Notes: generated by a model not told the origin, from the letters alone. A stretch of DNA of 64,000 bases from CAWHOW01 sp963831005 (GCA_963831005.1 CAWHOW010000027.1:62001-126000); one strand, 5' to 3'. Shown: positions 18,335-28,280, numbered from the stretch's first letter. Numbers and translations: made by a program.

Positions 18335-20128
18335 TTATTGATTGCTTTCCTTTTGAAGTTCCTGCTCAACTTTAGCTTTAAGGTTCATGGCTTTTTCATC
18401 ATTGGGATTAATCTGCAGCACCTTATCGCAATCGTCTGAAGCCCCTGCAAAATCCTTTAAAGAATATTTGGATCTGGCCCTGTTATAATAAGCATTAAAG
18501 CCTTTGGGATCAAGTTCCACAGCTTTTGTAAAAGTTTCAATTGCCTCCCTGAAATTGCCCATCGAATTCAGCACAGTTCCTTTACCGTTATAGGCTTCGG
18601 CAAAGTTTGGATTGAAATGAATAGCTTTGTCAAAATCTTCAATGGCCATATTGTAATTGGCCAGGCTCATATTTGCAAACCCCCTGATGCAATATGCTTT
18701 TACAAATTTATTATTTAATGAAATGGCGATATTGCAATCGTCCAATGCCCCGCGTTTATCACCCAGTTTAAACTTCATAAACCCCCTGTTACTATATGCA
18801 TCGCTAAAGGAGGGGTTAATAATAATAGCTTTGTTATAATCATTAAGCGCCCCCTGGTAATCTTTAGCTGATAATTTTAAATGCCCCCTGTTATTGTATG
18901 CTAAAGCAGAATTTGGATTTTTAGAGATGGCAGTATTATAAAAAGTTATCGGGTCGGAATATGAACGGGATTTAATAAAAGTGAAAGAACTTAAAAGCAC
19001 AAAAAGGGCAGGCATTACCCAAAAACTTTTACTGTTGGCTTTTTCAAACCATTTCTTTGGTAATACAAAAAGTATAAATAAAAGTATCCCAATTAATGGC
19101 AGAAAAAAACGATGATCCAGATAATCAATAAGTGGATGCTTGAACAGCATCGGAGGAAGCATTAAAATTAAAAACCATGAGAGGCCGAATATCTTTTCTT
19201 TTGTAGTCCTTTCCCTGTTTTTAATTAAGATAATAATAATTAAAGCAATAATTACTAAGCCTGTTAAGGTTTTAAAGAAAGAAAACCCGGGAATAGGTGC
19301 ATTATCAATGGGAAGGAAAAATTGTGCCAGCGATTCGGGGATTGTTTGCAGGTTCAACATCACGGCTGCTAATCCTAAAATGTCATTTGAATTGGAAGAA
19401 TCGCCAACTGCCTTTGAACGCATCCAATACCAGAGTATTCCTGATATTGCATAAAGGATAATTATGAAAAGATACTTCCAGTTAAAACGTTTTTCGGTAG
19501 AAAAAGTAAAAAAATATATAATGAAAATAAAAGGAAGGAAAGCGGCAGTTTCCTTACACAACAAGGCAATTGTAAAAGCAATCCAATTTAAAAGTAAATA
19601 AATGGTTTTTCGTTTTTGAAGAAAATCAATAAAGAATATAAACGATACTAACGAAAACAACAACAACAGCATATCCCCTCTTGCGGGAATCCATGCAACA
19701 GATGATACAAAAAGCGGGTGTGCGCAGTAAATCAAAGCAGCTAACAAAGCTAACTTAACCGGAATTAAGAAACGCCGTAGCAAAAGAAATAGCAGGCACG
19801 ATATAATTCCTAAAAGTAAAATATTAGTTAAGTGAAACATCCATACACTGTTTGCTCCCGACAACTGTAAATCCACCATGTACGATAAAGTTTGCAGGGG
19901 GCGATAGAAGGAACTCATCTTTGAAATAAATGCATCTGTCATGAATGCATGAAATGTGTTATTAAAATGACTCAGGAAGGTAATATTATTTAAAATTATC
20001 CCATCATCATCAAAATGAGTAAATCCGAAACCAATAGTTTGAAGGTATAATAATACAGGTACGCAAAAGGCAATAATAATATGGACGATTGAAACATTTG
20101 TTCCTGAAAAACTCTTTCTATGATTCAT
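18335..20128 (-). CDS. TMTC-like membrane protein with C-terminal TPRs
   Basis: 597 residues: an N-terminal half with about ten transmembrane segments and a C-terminal soluble half with about five tetratricopeptide repeats (SALAYNNRGHLKLSAKDYQGA onward, 34-residue spacing). FDDDGIILNN near residue 40 supplies the acidic first-loop motif of GT-C glycosyltransferases, and HPLFVSSVAWIPARGDMLL fits TMTC/DUF1736-type O-mannosyltransferase-like proteins. Likely in the inner membrane; the acceptor is unknown. It is a close paralogue of the next upstream gene (20412-22145), and a third relative is at 25726-27630. Confidence 0.85.
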   Translation of the reverse strand: MNHRKSFSGTNVSIVHIIIAFCVPVLLYLQTIGFGFTHFDDDGIILNNITFLSHFNNTFHAFMTDAFISKMSSFYRPLQTLSYMVDLQLSGANSVWMFHLTNILLLGIISCLLFLLLRRFLIPVKLALLAALIYCAHPLFVSSVAWIPARGDMLLLLFSLVSFIFFIDFLQKRKTIYLLLNWIAFTIALLCKETAAFLPFIFIIYFFTFSTEKRFNWKYLFIIILYAISGILWYWMRSKAVGDSSNSNDILGLAAVMLNLQTIPESLAQFFLPIDNAPIPGFSFFKTLTGLVIIALIIIILIKNRERTTKEKIFGLSWFLILMLPPMLFKHPLIDYLDHRFFLPLIGILLFILFVLPKKWFEKANSKSFWVMPALFVLLSSFTFIKSRSYSDPITFYNTAISKNPNSALAYNNRGHLKLSAKDYQGALNDYNKAIIINPSFSDAYSNRGFMKFKLGDKRGALDDCNIAISLNNKFVKAYCIRGFANMSLANYNMAIEDFDKAIHFNPNFAEAYNGKGTVLNSMGNFREAIETFTKAVELDPKGFNAYYNRARSKYSLKDFAGASDDCDKVLQINPNDEKAMNLKAKVEQELQKESNQ

Positions 20129-20186
20129 TACTTTTAACTTAATTATTCATGTTACGCACAGATAATTTAATACTGCTTTTAAGTGT

Positions 20187-20377
20187 GATTCCTCACTCCG
20201 TTCGGAATGACAACAATATTATTATTAACAGGAGGGAGCGGGAAAGCGCCCGCTTGAAGCGGGCGCTTTCCCGCTCCCTCTCACACATCATAAACATTAT
20301 GTCATTCCGAATGGAACGCCTGCCTGCTCGCCTGCCTGTCCGGTAGGCAGGGTAGGCAGGAAGTGAAATGAGGAATC
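20187..20377. repeat. Inverted-repeat element with a 22-bp perfect hairpin
   Basis: GATTCCTCA at 20187 and TGAGGAATC ending at 20377 form the outer inverted repeat, with CGGAATGACA and TGTCATTCCG nested inside. The centre (20232-20280) is a GC-rich perfect hairpin: 22-bp arms beginning GAGGGAGCGGG, and a five-base loop TTGAA. A further G/C hairpin (CCTGCC/GGCAGG) lies near 20325-20360. It is non-coding and MITE-like, lying between two paralogous genes. Confidence 0.75.
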
Positions 20378-20411
20378 TAAATATGAAAAATATTTGTTTG
20401 CGTAACATCAG

Positions 20412-22145
20412 TTAATTATTCGTTTTTTGAAGTTCCTTTTCCGCTGTAGCTTTAAGCTGATATGCTTTTTCATCATCAGGATTTAACTTAATGATCATAT
20501 TGCAATCAGCTAATACTGCTTTAAAATCTTTTAATTTATATTCTGTAATAACCCTGTTAACATAAGCTTCAAGGTATTTTGGATTTATTTCAATAGCCCT
20601 GTTGAAACTGATCATTGCTTCATGATAATTACCGGCAGCACCCATTACTGAGCCTTTATTATTAAATGCCTCTGCATAGTTTGAACGAATTGATATTGCT
20701 TTATTAAAATCATGAATAGCTTCCTGAAGATTTCCTAAATTGTTATTAGCAACTCCCCTGGTATTATACGCTTCTTCATAATCAGGACAAATAATAATTG
20801 CTTTACTGAAATCATCACTGGCAGCTTCATATTCACTTCTTGCCATCTTTAGGACTCCCCTGTTATAATATGTTATTGCGGAATTAGGATTGAGCGAAAC
20901 GGCCCTATTATAAAAGGTAATCGGGTCGGAATATGAACGTGATTTTATAAAAGTAAAAGAACAGAGTACAATAAAAATGGCTGTAAGCAGCCCATATATC
21001 TTTATATTGTTTTGTTCAAACCATCTTCGTGGAAAAAGAAATAGAATGAATAACAATATTCCGATTAAAGGAAGAAAGAAACGGTGATCGAGGTAATCTA
21101 TATGGGGATGTTTATATATCATGGGAGGTAACATTAAAATTAAGAACCATGACAAACAAAATATTTTTTCTTTTATCGTCCTTTCACGATTCTTGAAGAG
21201 TAAATAAATAATCAGTATAATAATTAATGAACCTGTTAATGTTTTAAAAAGAGAAAAGTCGGGAAATGGATCAAATCCGAATGAAACAAAAAGCTTTGTT
21301 ATAGATTCGGGTATCGTTTGTAAATTTGAAATAATTGCAGTAATTCCAAACTCTGCGCTTGGATCATACGTATTTCCGATTGCCCGGAAGCGCATCCAAT
21401 ACCAGTATGTCCCTGAAACAGCATAAAGAAGAAGAATAAAGAGATGCTTCTTTTTAAATTGTTTTTCATGTGAAATAGTAAAGTAATATACAATAAATAG
21501 AAAAGGAAGAAATGCCGCAGTTTCCTTACAGAATAATGCGATTGTGAAAGATAGCCAATTCAAGAGCAGGTATCTTATCTTTCCCTTTTGAAGGAATTCA
21601 ATATAAAACAAAAAAGATAATAAAGAAAAAACTAAAAGCAGCAAATCACCTCTTGCCGGTATCCACGCTATTGATGATACAAATAACGGATGCGCACAAT
21701 AAATCAAAGCGCTGAATAATGCTAAAGCAGGAGTTATTATGAACTTCTTAAGTAAAATAAAAAGCAAACAGGATATAAGGCCTAAAAGCAGAATATTGGA
21801 AAGATGAAACATCCATGCATTGTTCCCCCCGGACAATTGTATATCCACCATGTAAGATAAAGTTTGTAGTGGACGATAAAAAGAACTTGTCTTTATGATG
21901 AAAGCATCTGTAAGGAATGCCTTGTGACAGTTTCCAAAATGACTCAGAAAAGCATAATTATTGATTATTATTGAGTCGTCGTCAAAATAAGTAAAACCGA
22001 ATTTTATAGTTTGCAGGTAAAGCAAAACAGGTAAGCAAAAAGCAATTATTATTATTATTGGGTACTTTTTGCTTTTAGAAATACTTGAGGAGATTGTTGT
22101 TAAGGCAATGCCAGGTTGTTGATTACCTTGATGATTCAATTTCAT
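20412..22145 (-). CDS. TMTC-like membrane protein with C-terminal TPRs (paralogue)
   Basis: 577 residues with the same plan as the gene at 18335-20128: about ten membrane helices, the acidic loop motif FDDDSIIINN, HPLFVSSIAWIPARGD, then about five TPRs starting at NSAITYYNRGVLKMARSEYE. The two proteins align over nearly their whole length, so this is a tandem duplication. Relatives act as GT-C type O-mannosyltransferases or as TPR scaffolds in the envelope; which applies here cannot be decided. Start is ATG 22145 and no Shine-Dalgarno is seen. Confidence 0.85.
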   Translation of the reverse strand: MKLNHQGNQQPGIALTTISSSISKSKKYPIIIIIAFCLPVLLYLQTIKFGFTYFDDDSIIINNYAFLSHFGNCHKAFLTDAFIIKTSSFYRPLQTLSYMVDIQLSGGNNAWMFHLSNILLLGLISCLLFILLKKFIITPALALFSALIYCAHPLFVSSIAWIPARGDLLLLVFSLLSFLFYIEFLQKGKIRYLLLNWLSFTIALFCKETAAFLPFLFIVYYFTISHEKQFKKKHLFILLLYAVSGTYWYWMRFRAIGNTYDPSAEFGITAIISNLQTIPESITKLFVSFGFDPFPDFSLFKTLTGSLIIILIIYLLFKNRERTIKEKIFCLSWFLILMLPPMIYKHPHIDYLDHRFFLPLIGILLFILFLFPRRWFEQNNIKIYGLLTAIFIVLCSFTFIKSRSYSDPITFYNRAVSLNPNSAITYYNRGVLKMARSEYEAASDDFSKAIIICPDYEEAYNTRGVANNNLGNLQEAIHDFNKAISIRSNYAEAFNNKGSVMGAAGNYHEAMISFNRAIEINPKYLEAYVNRVITEYKLKDFKAVLADCNMIIKLNPDDEKAYQLKATAEKELQKTNN

Positions 22146-22183
22146 ACTTTTCCACCCGCATTAAAAGTTAACCAGAAATTAGA

Positions 22184-23275
22184 TCAAAGTTTTATGAAAC
22201 GAATGCTTTCAGATTCTTTTCCATTATCCATATTTATAATATAAACTCCTTTACTTAAAGTTGCTGACCCTATATTAATTATATTCTTTCCCGAAGAAAA
22301 ATCTTTTTCAGTGACAGATACAAGCTTACCTACAACATCAAAAATGGAAAATTTAACTTTTGATGCTTGAAGTAAATTGAAATCTAAAACCGACTTATCT
22401 GTTACGGGATTTGGCGAGATAATAGTCATCATGTTATTTCCCTGAACTTCGCAGATATCCATTACAGGACTTCCTGCCTGAATCCATGCAGTATACATCA
22501 ATTCTGCAAGTGAATGGGAAGCATTATACCAAAGTAATTTAGTAAAACTTCCTGTTTTATTATATAAAGCCTGATAATATTGGGTTGAAGTATTGTTCCC
22601 TGCAAGTGCCTGAGCATAATCGTCTGCTGCAAAAATACTATCGATGTATGTGTAATCAATGTATAAATAATCGAAAATATATTTTTGAACATCAGTTATT
22701 ACATGAACAGTATCACCGGGATAATTCTCAAGATAAGAAATATAATCATCAACCATATCTGTTTCATATCGAGCATGTATACCGCTTTGACTTGTGGTCA
22801 TTCCATCATAATTTTTCGTAATGTGTAATGGTTGATGTCCATCTCCAACATAATGTCCAAGATCAGAAGCATGCAGCATTGCATGGCGCCAGTCGTGTTG
22901 TTGGAAAGCAAGAACCAGTGAATCATACATGGTCTTTGTTGCCCAAGGCAAAATTCCATTGGTAGTAACAAAACTTGATCCGTGTATTGCAACCACTGAA
23001 TCATAGGTTGAAGGAATATATCCTGTAGTATTAAATTCAGAATAATTGTCAATATCAATATAATGTCTCTTGCTTTCATTAGGATCCCAACTCTTTCGGT
23101 TATCGGCATCCGAACCATGATTGGCAAGTGAATCAGCCCATACCAGATATGAACTCATAGATGTAGGAAATGATTCTGTGGAATTGTGATTTATCCAGTA
23201 ATGTCCTTCTACTCCCCAGCTAATGCATAATATGGCGAGTCCGAACATGCTTAATAAAATAACTAGTTTTTTCAT
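22184..23275 (-). CDS. S1/P1 nuclease or zinc phospholipase C-like T9SS protein
   Basis: A 363-residue secreted protein. After the signal peptide (MKKLVILLSMFGLAILCISW) the mature chain begins WGVEGHYWIN, where the N-terminal Trp and the His are metal ligands in the S1/P1 nuclease and phospholipase C superfamily. Other ligands are in RHYIDID and HASDLGHYVGDGHQPLH. The C-terminal 80 residues (SPNPVTDKSVLDF, SKGVYIINMDNG) are a T9SS sorting domain. Expected to cleave nucleic acid or phospholipid outside the cell; the substrate cannot be chosen from sequence. Length of the catalytic domain (about 250 residues) fits. Confidence 0.85.
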   Translation of the reverse strand: MKKLVILLSMFGLAILCISWGVEGHYWINHNSTESFPTSMSSYLVWADSLANHGSDADNRKSWDPNESKRHYIDIDNYSEFNTTGYIPSTYDSVVAIHGSSFVTTNGILPWATKTMYDSLVLAFQQHDWRHAMLHASDLGHYVGDGHQPLHITKNYDGMTTSQSGIHARYETDMVDDYISYLENYPGDTVHVITDVQKYIFDYLYIDYTYIDSIFAADDYAQALAGNNTSTQYYQALYNKTGSFTKLLWYNASHSLAELMYTAWIQAGSPVMDICEVQGNNMMTIISPNPVTDKSVLDFNLLQASKVKFSIFDVVGKLVSVTEKDFSSGKNIINIGSATLSKGVYIINMDNGKESESIRFIKL

Positions 23276-23310
23276 AATTTCAAATTTTAGTAAAATATAA
23301 TTAGATTGCT

Positions 23311-23772
23311 TTAATTTTTGCCTGACTTTTCAAGTTTTTCCAAAATTTCCATCATCACTTTATTCTGGTTCTCCAAATGCATGAGTATAGTTTCTATCTC
23401 AAGTTCAGCTTTTGTATTCACTTCAAAATCGGCTTCAGCCCTTGCTTCCGCATGCTGAGATTGCAAATTTTGTCCTATCATAATCAATGGCATCAGGAAA
23501 ATTTGTAGCACATTTGAAATGAATAGCCATAGTACAAAAGCCGGATAAGGGTCAAAACGCATACCTTCAGGGCCTAATGAATTCCAGCTAAGCCAAATGA
23601 TAGTCCATATAAAAACTATAAAGAAGAATCCCATAGTTCCTACATTATTTGTGATCCATAATGCTAATTTATCCATAGAGGATAAATGTTTTCTATGTTC
23701 TATATTGGCATTGCGAATAGGTTTACTAAGTTTCTTTAACTCAGCAAGGAGTTTAGGTTTGTGCGATTCCAT
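23311..23772 (-). CDS. DUF1003 membrane protein
   Basis: A 153-residue protein with two transmembrane helices around residues 45-65 and 80-105 (GTMGFFFIVFIWTIIWLSWN and PYPAFVLWLFISNVLQIFL) followed by the conserved MIGQNLQSQHAEARAEADFEVN and a C-terminal coiled coil. This is the DUF1003 pattern; function unknown. It ends an apparent three-gene unit with the C_GCAxxG_C_C protein and the hydrogenase maturation protease, with gaps of 10 and 13 bases. Confidence 0.9.
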   Translation of the reverse strand: MESHKPKLLAELKKLSKPIRNANIEHRKHLSSMDKLALWITNNVGTMGFFFIVFIWTIIWLSWNSLGPEGMRFDPYPAFVLWLFISNVLQIFLMPLIMIGQNLQSQHAEARAEADFEVNTKAELEIETILMHLENQNKVMMEILEKLEKSGKN

Positions 23773-23782
23773 AATGAATTTA

Positions 23783-24241
23783 TTAAGAGTGAAATTTCTT
23801 TAGTAATTCTTCCAGATAAGAAGTTGCATCGCAAACACAACTCATACACACCTTTTGATGCAGTTCGTGTTCTTCATAAAATTGTTGTCCTTCTAAAGTG
23901 TTCAGGTCGCAATTCAACAAGTCGCGGCATTTTACAGATCTGTATTTTTCCTTGAACCTATTTATGAATTGTGAAATAGTATAATAAACGCGTTCTTTAT
24001 TAGTAGTAATATCTTCTTCTTTATTACTTACAGCCATACCTATTGCCACAATTCCGCCAGTCACGGCACCGCAAGTGTTTTGCATACGCGCCATACCGCC
24101 CCCAAATCCGCTTGTAATTTTTATTGCAATATTCTCATTGAGATTAAGTTCATGTGCAAAAGCAACTAAAACTGATTGTGCGCAATTATAACCTGAGTCA
24201 AAAAACTTTGATGCAATTTCTTGTTTAGTCATAAGATTCAA
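23783..24241 (-). CDS. C_GCAxxG_C_C family protein
   Basis: A 152-residue protein with GYNCAQSVLVAF near residue 17, GGGMARMQNTCGAVTGG near residue 48-64, a CRDLLNC pair and two late Cys (CMSCVC). This spaced-Cys pattern defines the C_GCAxxG_C_C family, thought to bind a metal or cluster and often found in anaerobes near redox and hydrogenase genes. It lies 13 bases downstream of the hydrogenase maturation protease, supporting a shared role. The precise function is unknown. Confidence 0.9.
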   Translation of the reverse strand: MNLMTKQEIASKFFDSGYNCAQSVLVAFAHELNLNENIAIKITSGFGGGMARMQNTCGAVTGGIVAIGMAVSNKEEDITTNKERVYYTISQFINRFKEKYRSVKCRDLLNCDLNTLEGQQFYEEHELHQKVCMSCVCDATSYLEELLKKFHS

Positions 24242-24254
24242 ATGTTACATTTGA

Positions 24255-24740
24255 TTAAACATTTCCAATTAGTTCTTTTACCATCTCGCTAACTTCTTCA
24301 AGAATTTCAGGATACCTTGCCTGAACTTGTGGTGTGAAATCGTTGCTGAATACCATATCCTCTACTATCTCAATAGCAATAATATGTACTTTTTCAGGAG
24401 TTGGTATATCCAGTTTTTTAGCCAGTTTCAAGGAAGTTAAGAAAGATATATCATGGATATTTGATAGGTGTGAAGTCTCTTTAAAATCCTCCGGTTTGAA
24501 TTGATAAACAGCCCCGGGAATCCCATTCAGTGTTTTAATAGCATCAATTAAGATGACCATTTTGAAATCCTTGATATATTCAATTATTTCAAGTCCGCCA
24601 AGGGAAAGCGTATCGTAAATGATATTAGGAAAAGGGAATTTCTTTTCAAGGACTTTTGTTATCTTTATTCCAATACCATCATCAGTCAGTATATCGTTTC
24701 CCATACCAAGTATGAGAATTTTATTTTCATTCATTTGCAT
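24255..24740 (-). CDS. [NiFe]-hydrogenase maturation endopeptidase
   Basis: A 161-residue protease of the HycI/HyaD/FrcD family, which trims the C-terminal tail of a [NiFe]-hydrogenase large subunit after nickel insertion. Visible are ILGMGNDILTDDGIG with the nickel-sensing acidic residue, then LSLGGLEIIEYI with the second acidic residue, ILIDA, and HDISFLTSLKLAKKL with the His ligand. The likely substrate is MvhA at 52152-53615, the only [NiFe] large subunit in the window, which keeps a C-terminal extension. ATG at 24734 is an alternative start. Confidence 0.92.
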   Translation of the reverse strand: MQMNENKILILGMGNDILTDDGIGIKITKVLEKKFPFPNIIYDTLSLGGLEIIEYIKDFKMVILIDAIKTLNGIPGAVYQFKPEDFKETSHLSNIHDISFLTSLKLAKKLDIPTPEKVHIIAIEIVEDMVFSNDFTPQVQARYPEILEEVSEMVKELIGNV

Positions 24741-24833
24741 TCCATTTTAAATTGGGATGCAAGATAGTAAAATACTGCGAATTTTAAGGCAAGGCTTTTA
24801 AACTCATACCTCTTAAAGAAATTTTAAAGAGTG

Positions 24834-25562
24834 CTAATCTGCCTTTTTAATCGAGCCAACACCAGATATAGATTGAGAAACAGATGGATTGCCTTTATAT
24901 AGTACCGAAGCGGCTCCCGAAATATCAACATCCAACTTATTACTTACATTAACATCAGCTTTACCTGCCCCTGAACTGGTTAGTTTAAAATCCTTAGCAA
25001 CCAGTTCAAATGCTCTTATGTCGGCAGCGCCAGATAGCTCAGCATTGACATTTTCAGCGTTCCCTTTCAAGTTGAGGTCGCCGGAACCGCTGCAACTAAT
25101 TTCTAAGCTTTGCACATCAAGGTCAAGTATCAAATTCCCCATCCCACTTATATCTATATTTAATTCTTTCGAAGTTAATTTATTTAAGGTTTTCAAATCT
25201 GCCTCACCTGATAAATCAATACCCGAGATATTCGGTGTTGTGATATTTACTGTCAGTCCTTTTGAACTGCAAATTGGTTTTTTATTTTCGATGATAAGCT
25301 TATTTCCTTCAGTCCTTGTAATAATCAATGATTGCAGGTTTTCATCTGCTTCAACTGAAACAGAAGTAATGCTATCCTGTTTCAGAACGATGGAATACGC
25401 TCCCGAAACTTCAAGCTTGCTAAAGGCATCTGTTTTCCTGTCCTGTTTGACAATTTTCCCATTCCCTTTTTCGCAGTTTATGTTGACAAAGCAACTTGTA
25501 AGTACTACGCAGCTTACTGCAATAAATAAGAATAACAAAGCTGTTGTTGTGATCTTTTTCAT
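24834..25562 (-). CDS. GIN-domain (DUF2807) lipoprotein
   Basis: A 242-residue exported protein. The signal peptide ends in a lipobox-like LTSC at about residue 24, so lipid anchoring is likely. The remainder is a right-handed beta-helix of short GIN/DUF2807 repeats rich in S, G and D, such as VSGAYSIVLKQ, IDLSGEADL, ISGMGNL and SGSGDLNLKG. It is common in Bacteroidetes envelopes and its function is unknown. Stand-alone gene. Confidence 0.9.
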   Translation of the reverse strand: MKKITTTALLFLFIAVSCVVLTSCFVNINCEKGNGKIVKQDRKTDAFSKLEVSGAYSIVLKQDSITSVSVEADENLQSLIITRTEGNKLIIENKKPICSSKGLTVNITTPNISGIDLSGEADLKTLNKLTSKELNIDISGMGNLILDLDVQSLEISCSGSGDLNLKGNAENVNAELSGAADIRAFELVAKDFKLTSSGAGKADVNVSNKLDVDISGAASVLYKGNPSVSQSISGVGSIKKAD

Positions 25563-25725
25563 CTGTGTATTTTTTTTGTTTTTTTAAGGTCAGATGGAAT
25601 ACGCCATGTAATATTCATTCTGACTATTGTTACCTTTATTGCTCATGGCTATTTCATGTTTTAATTTTTATGATTAGTTATTCCTGTGACGAAATGAATA
25701 TATCATTTGTTACAATAAATTCTCT

Positions 25726-27630
25726 TTATCTCAGAGATTCGCGTTTCGTACGGTAATAATCAGCCTTTGCATAATCTTTCTTCAATTCATAAACTTGTAC
25801 AAGGTTATCATATATATTCGGGTTATTTGGATTTAATGCAACCGATCTTTCATAGTATTTAATAGCTTCATCGTAATTGCCTTTGTTAACCATTATTACT
25901 CCAATGTTCAAGAGGGCAACAGCATCTTTTGGGTTCAGCTTAAGGGTTTTATTAAAATAATAATATGCAGAATCATAATTCTGCTGATTAAAGAATATTA
26001 CTCCTATGTCGTTAATTGCTGACAAATTTGTTGTATCGTATCTCAGGCAATGTTTAAATGCGTTTTCAGATTCCGCTGTGCTTTTCAGGTTATAATAACA
26101 CACTCCCAGATCATACCATATTGCAGCTTCCCTAGGATAGATTGCAATGCTTTTTTTGTATTCACTTACAGCTTCTGATAATAATTCACTTTTAGCAGAA
26201 GGATCAACTACACTTTCACTTTTCAATTTTAGCACAATCCCATCATTGTTATGCAGTCTGAAACTGCTTGGCATGTTTTGCACATCTGTTTTGAACAGGT
26301 GGTCATTATCTTGCCAGTCTGCATTTCTGTTAATTGTCTTAAAAGAATAAAGAAATATAATTATTCCTAAAGTCGCGTAAAGCGAAACTAATCCTGTTTT
26401 CTTATTATTGGTTATATCTATTTTAAATAGTTTAACAAGAGCAAGTCCTATAATGATACAAAAACCCAGTGATGGTGTAAATAAGAACCTTTCAGCCATT
26501 GAAGAACCGATTATTTTGAAAATGTTTGAAGTAGTGGAGAATGTTATAAGGAAAAATAAAATAGCAAATGAAAAATAGTTCTTCTTCCTGAAAGTAACAA
26601 TTGCAAAAACCAAAGCACCTGCATAGACAAGAAATGATACAAATGCTTCCGGGTTTCCCCATCCAATAATAGGCATGGAATTATAAGAGTAGTCGCAGGA
26701 CAATGTAATAGGGAAAATTAAAAGCATTAAATATTTACCAAGCATGGAGAAAGTAGTGGCAAGCCTGTCGGAATAATTATCTGTTGACATAAGTGAATTG
26801 TTTATCATTTCAACTTTTGTGCTTAATGTGACAGCATCAATTACGGCATATCTTATCAGCAGATACAGTGATAATGTCGCAAAATAGGGAATAATAAAAA
26901 TAAGGGAATCCTTCAAATTCGTTTTTGTAAAATAAAATATCACCATTGGAAACAGGAGAAAGAATGTTATTGCATTTTCTTTCGACAATAGAGAAAGAAG
27001 ATAAAAGATGCAGCTAATTATAAGTTTGAAGATATTTTTCTTTTCAACATACATCATCATCAGATATAAGCTGCATACAAAGAACAGGAAACACAGTATT
27101 TCGTCACGACTCTTGATATTTGCCACAGCTTCCGTATGTATTGGATGTGCTGAATAAAGCAGTGTGATAATAAGCGGCAGCAGAAAATTGTAAGTATTGT
27201 ATAGCTTTCTTAGCAATAAAAATAAAACAACACAGCTCAATGAGAACAGCAGTACATTTATGAAGTGATGATTATGCGGCTTGTTACCATATAGATATAT
27301 TTCAAATGCCATGCTCAACAATGTAATGGGGCGGTAGGTATCAGTGTTTATTCCATTAAAACCATAGGTGTAACCTTTGGTGAATATCTCTTTTACACTG
27401 TGAAGCTTATTTTGAACATATTTGTTATTCCCGCAAATAACCATATCATCAAAGGCATAGTTATTCTTTATGGAATTGGAATAGATCAAAAATGAAAATA
27501 TGAATATGATAATGGCAATTGTAATATCTTTCTTAGACCGTTTTTCCTCTTTATTGTTAATTCTCTGCTGCGCAGGTTTAACATTTTTATTCCCGTTCTT
27601 GTTGCCTATATCCTTTTTCAGTTTTGCCAT
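25726..27630 (-). CDS. TMTC-like membrane protein with C-terminal TPRs (third family member)
   Basis: 634 residues. A basic, low-complexity N-terminus (MAKLKKDIGNKNGNKNVKPA) precedes about ten to twelve membrane helices with the acidic loop motif NYAFDDMVICGNNKYV and SAHPIHTEAVANIKSRDEIL, which marks the DUF1736/TMTC group. The last 170 residues are about four TPRs (AAIWYDLGVCYYNLKSTAES, then NPKDAVALLNIGVIMVNKGN). It is more distant from the pair at 18335-22145 than they are from each other. Likely envelope protein glycosylation, inferred from fold only. Confidence 0.85.
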   Translation of the reverse strand: MAKLKKDIGNKNGNKNVKPAQQRINNKEEKRSKKDITIAIIIFIFSFLIYSNSIKNNYAFDDMVICGNNKYVQNKLHSVKEIFTKGYTYGFNGINTDTYRPITLLSMAFEIYLYGNKPHNHHFINVLLFSLSCVVLFLLLRKLYNTYNFLLPLIITLLYSAHPIHTEAVANIKSRDEILCFLFFVCSLYLMMMYVEKKNIFKLIISCIFYLLSLLSKENAITFFLLFPMVIFYFTKTNLKDSLIFIIPYFATLSLYLLIRYAVIDAVTLSTKVEMINNSLMSTDNYSDRLATTFSMLGKYLMLLIFPITLSCDYSYNSMPIIGWGNPEAFVSFLVYAGALVFAIVTFRKKNYFSFAILFFLITFSTTSNIFKIIGSSMAERFLFTPSLGFCIIIGLALVKLFKIDITNNKKTGLVSLYATLGIIIFLYSFKTINRNADWQDNDHLFKTDVQNMPSSFRLHNNDGIVLKLKSESVVDPSAKSELLSEAVSEYKKSIAIYPREAAIWYDLGVCYYNLKSTAESENAFKHCLRYDTTNLSAINDIGVIFFNQQNYDSAYYYFNKTLKLNPKDAVALLNIGVIMVNKGNYDEAIKYYERSVALNPNNPNIYDNLVQVYELKKDYAKADYYRTKRESLR

Positions 27631-27677
27631 TGTTCCTGTTTATCTTGTGCTGCAAGCAATATAAAATTGATTATAAA

Positions 27678-28214
27678 TTACCGATTAAAATTAGCCGTTT
27701 CCCTGTAAAGTTTCTTTAATATCTTATCGCTGCATGTTTTGAATGCACCCGAGTTCTTGTCCGACTGGTCAAGTATTGCAAATATCAATTCGTTTTTTAG
27801 TTCGGGTTCTTTATTTGATATTTGATAAAGTATCTCAAGTGAATATGATTTCACTGCCACCGTTTCTTCATATGAAGCCATAAAAGCAAAACAGGCATTT
27901 ATCAGCAAGCACAAAACTCTTTCATTATTTAGGTCACTATGCCGTGTGAAAATCTTAAGAAAGCAACGTTTCACACCAACTACTTCAAAGCCGGATAGAG
28001 CTTTTATTATTTTAGAATAATATGGTCGAATAAGGGCTGGTTGCTGCGAATCTATAATTTCTACAGTATTAGCAGCCCTCAGCGAGATGGGGTATTTATC
28101 TGCAAAAGCCAGTTTGATCAATGCAGGAATAATATCCCTTCTCTGCACAGCCACATCTGCTGCATGTATAGCGGTCAGCTTTCCTGTATCAGGTAATAGA
28201 TCTTCCAAGTTCAC
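27678..28214 (-). CDS. HEAT-like helical repeat protein
   Basis: A 178-residue all-helical, cytosolic protein with HEAT-like features (PALIKLAFADKYPISLRAAN, VDSQQ-like turns, NELIFAILDQSDKNSGAFKT). No catalytic motif. The family is conserved in Bacteroidetes, and a protein-interaction role is the best guess. It starts 63 bases after the next upstream gene ends and lies before the TPR membrane gene, so co-transcription is possible. Confidence 0.6.
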   Translation of the reverse strand: MNLEDLLPDTGKLTAIHAADVAVQRRDIIPALIKLAFADKYPISLRAANTVEIIDSQQPALIRPYYSKIIKALSGFEVVGVKRCFLKIFTRHSDLNNERVLCLLINACFAFMASYEETVAVKSYSLEILYQISNKEPELKNELIFAILDQSDKNSGAFKTCSDKILKKLYRETANFNR

Positions 28215-28280
28215 GGCAGTAAAGATAAAAAAAGCAGCTTAGATATTAATCTTCTTAACGAACGCTATCAGTGTTATTAT

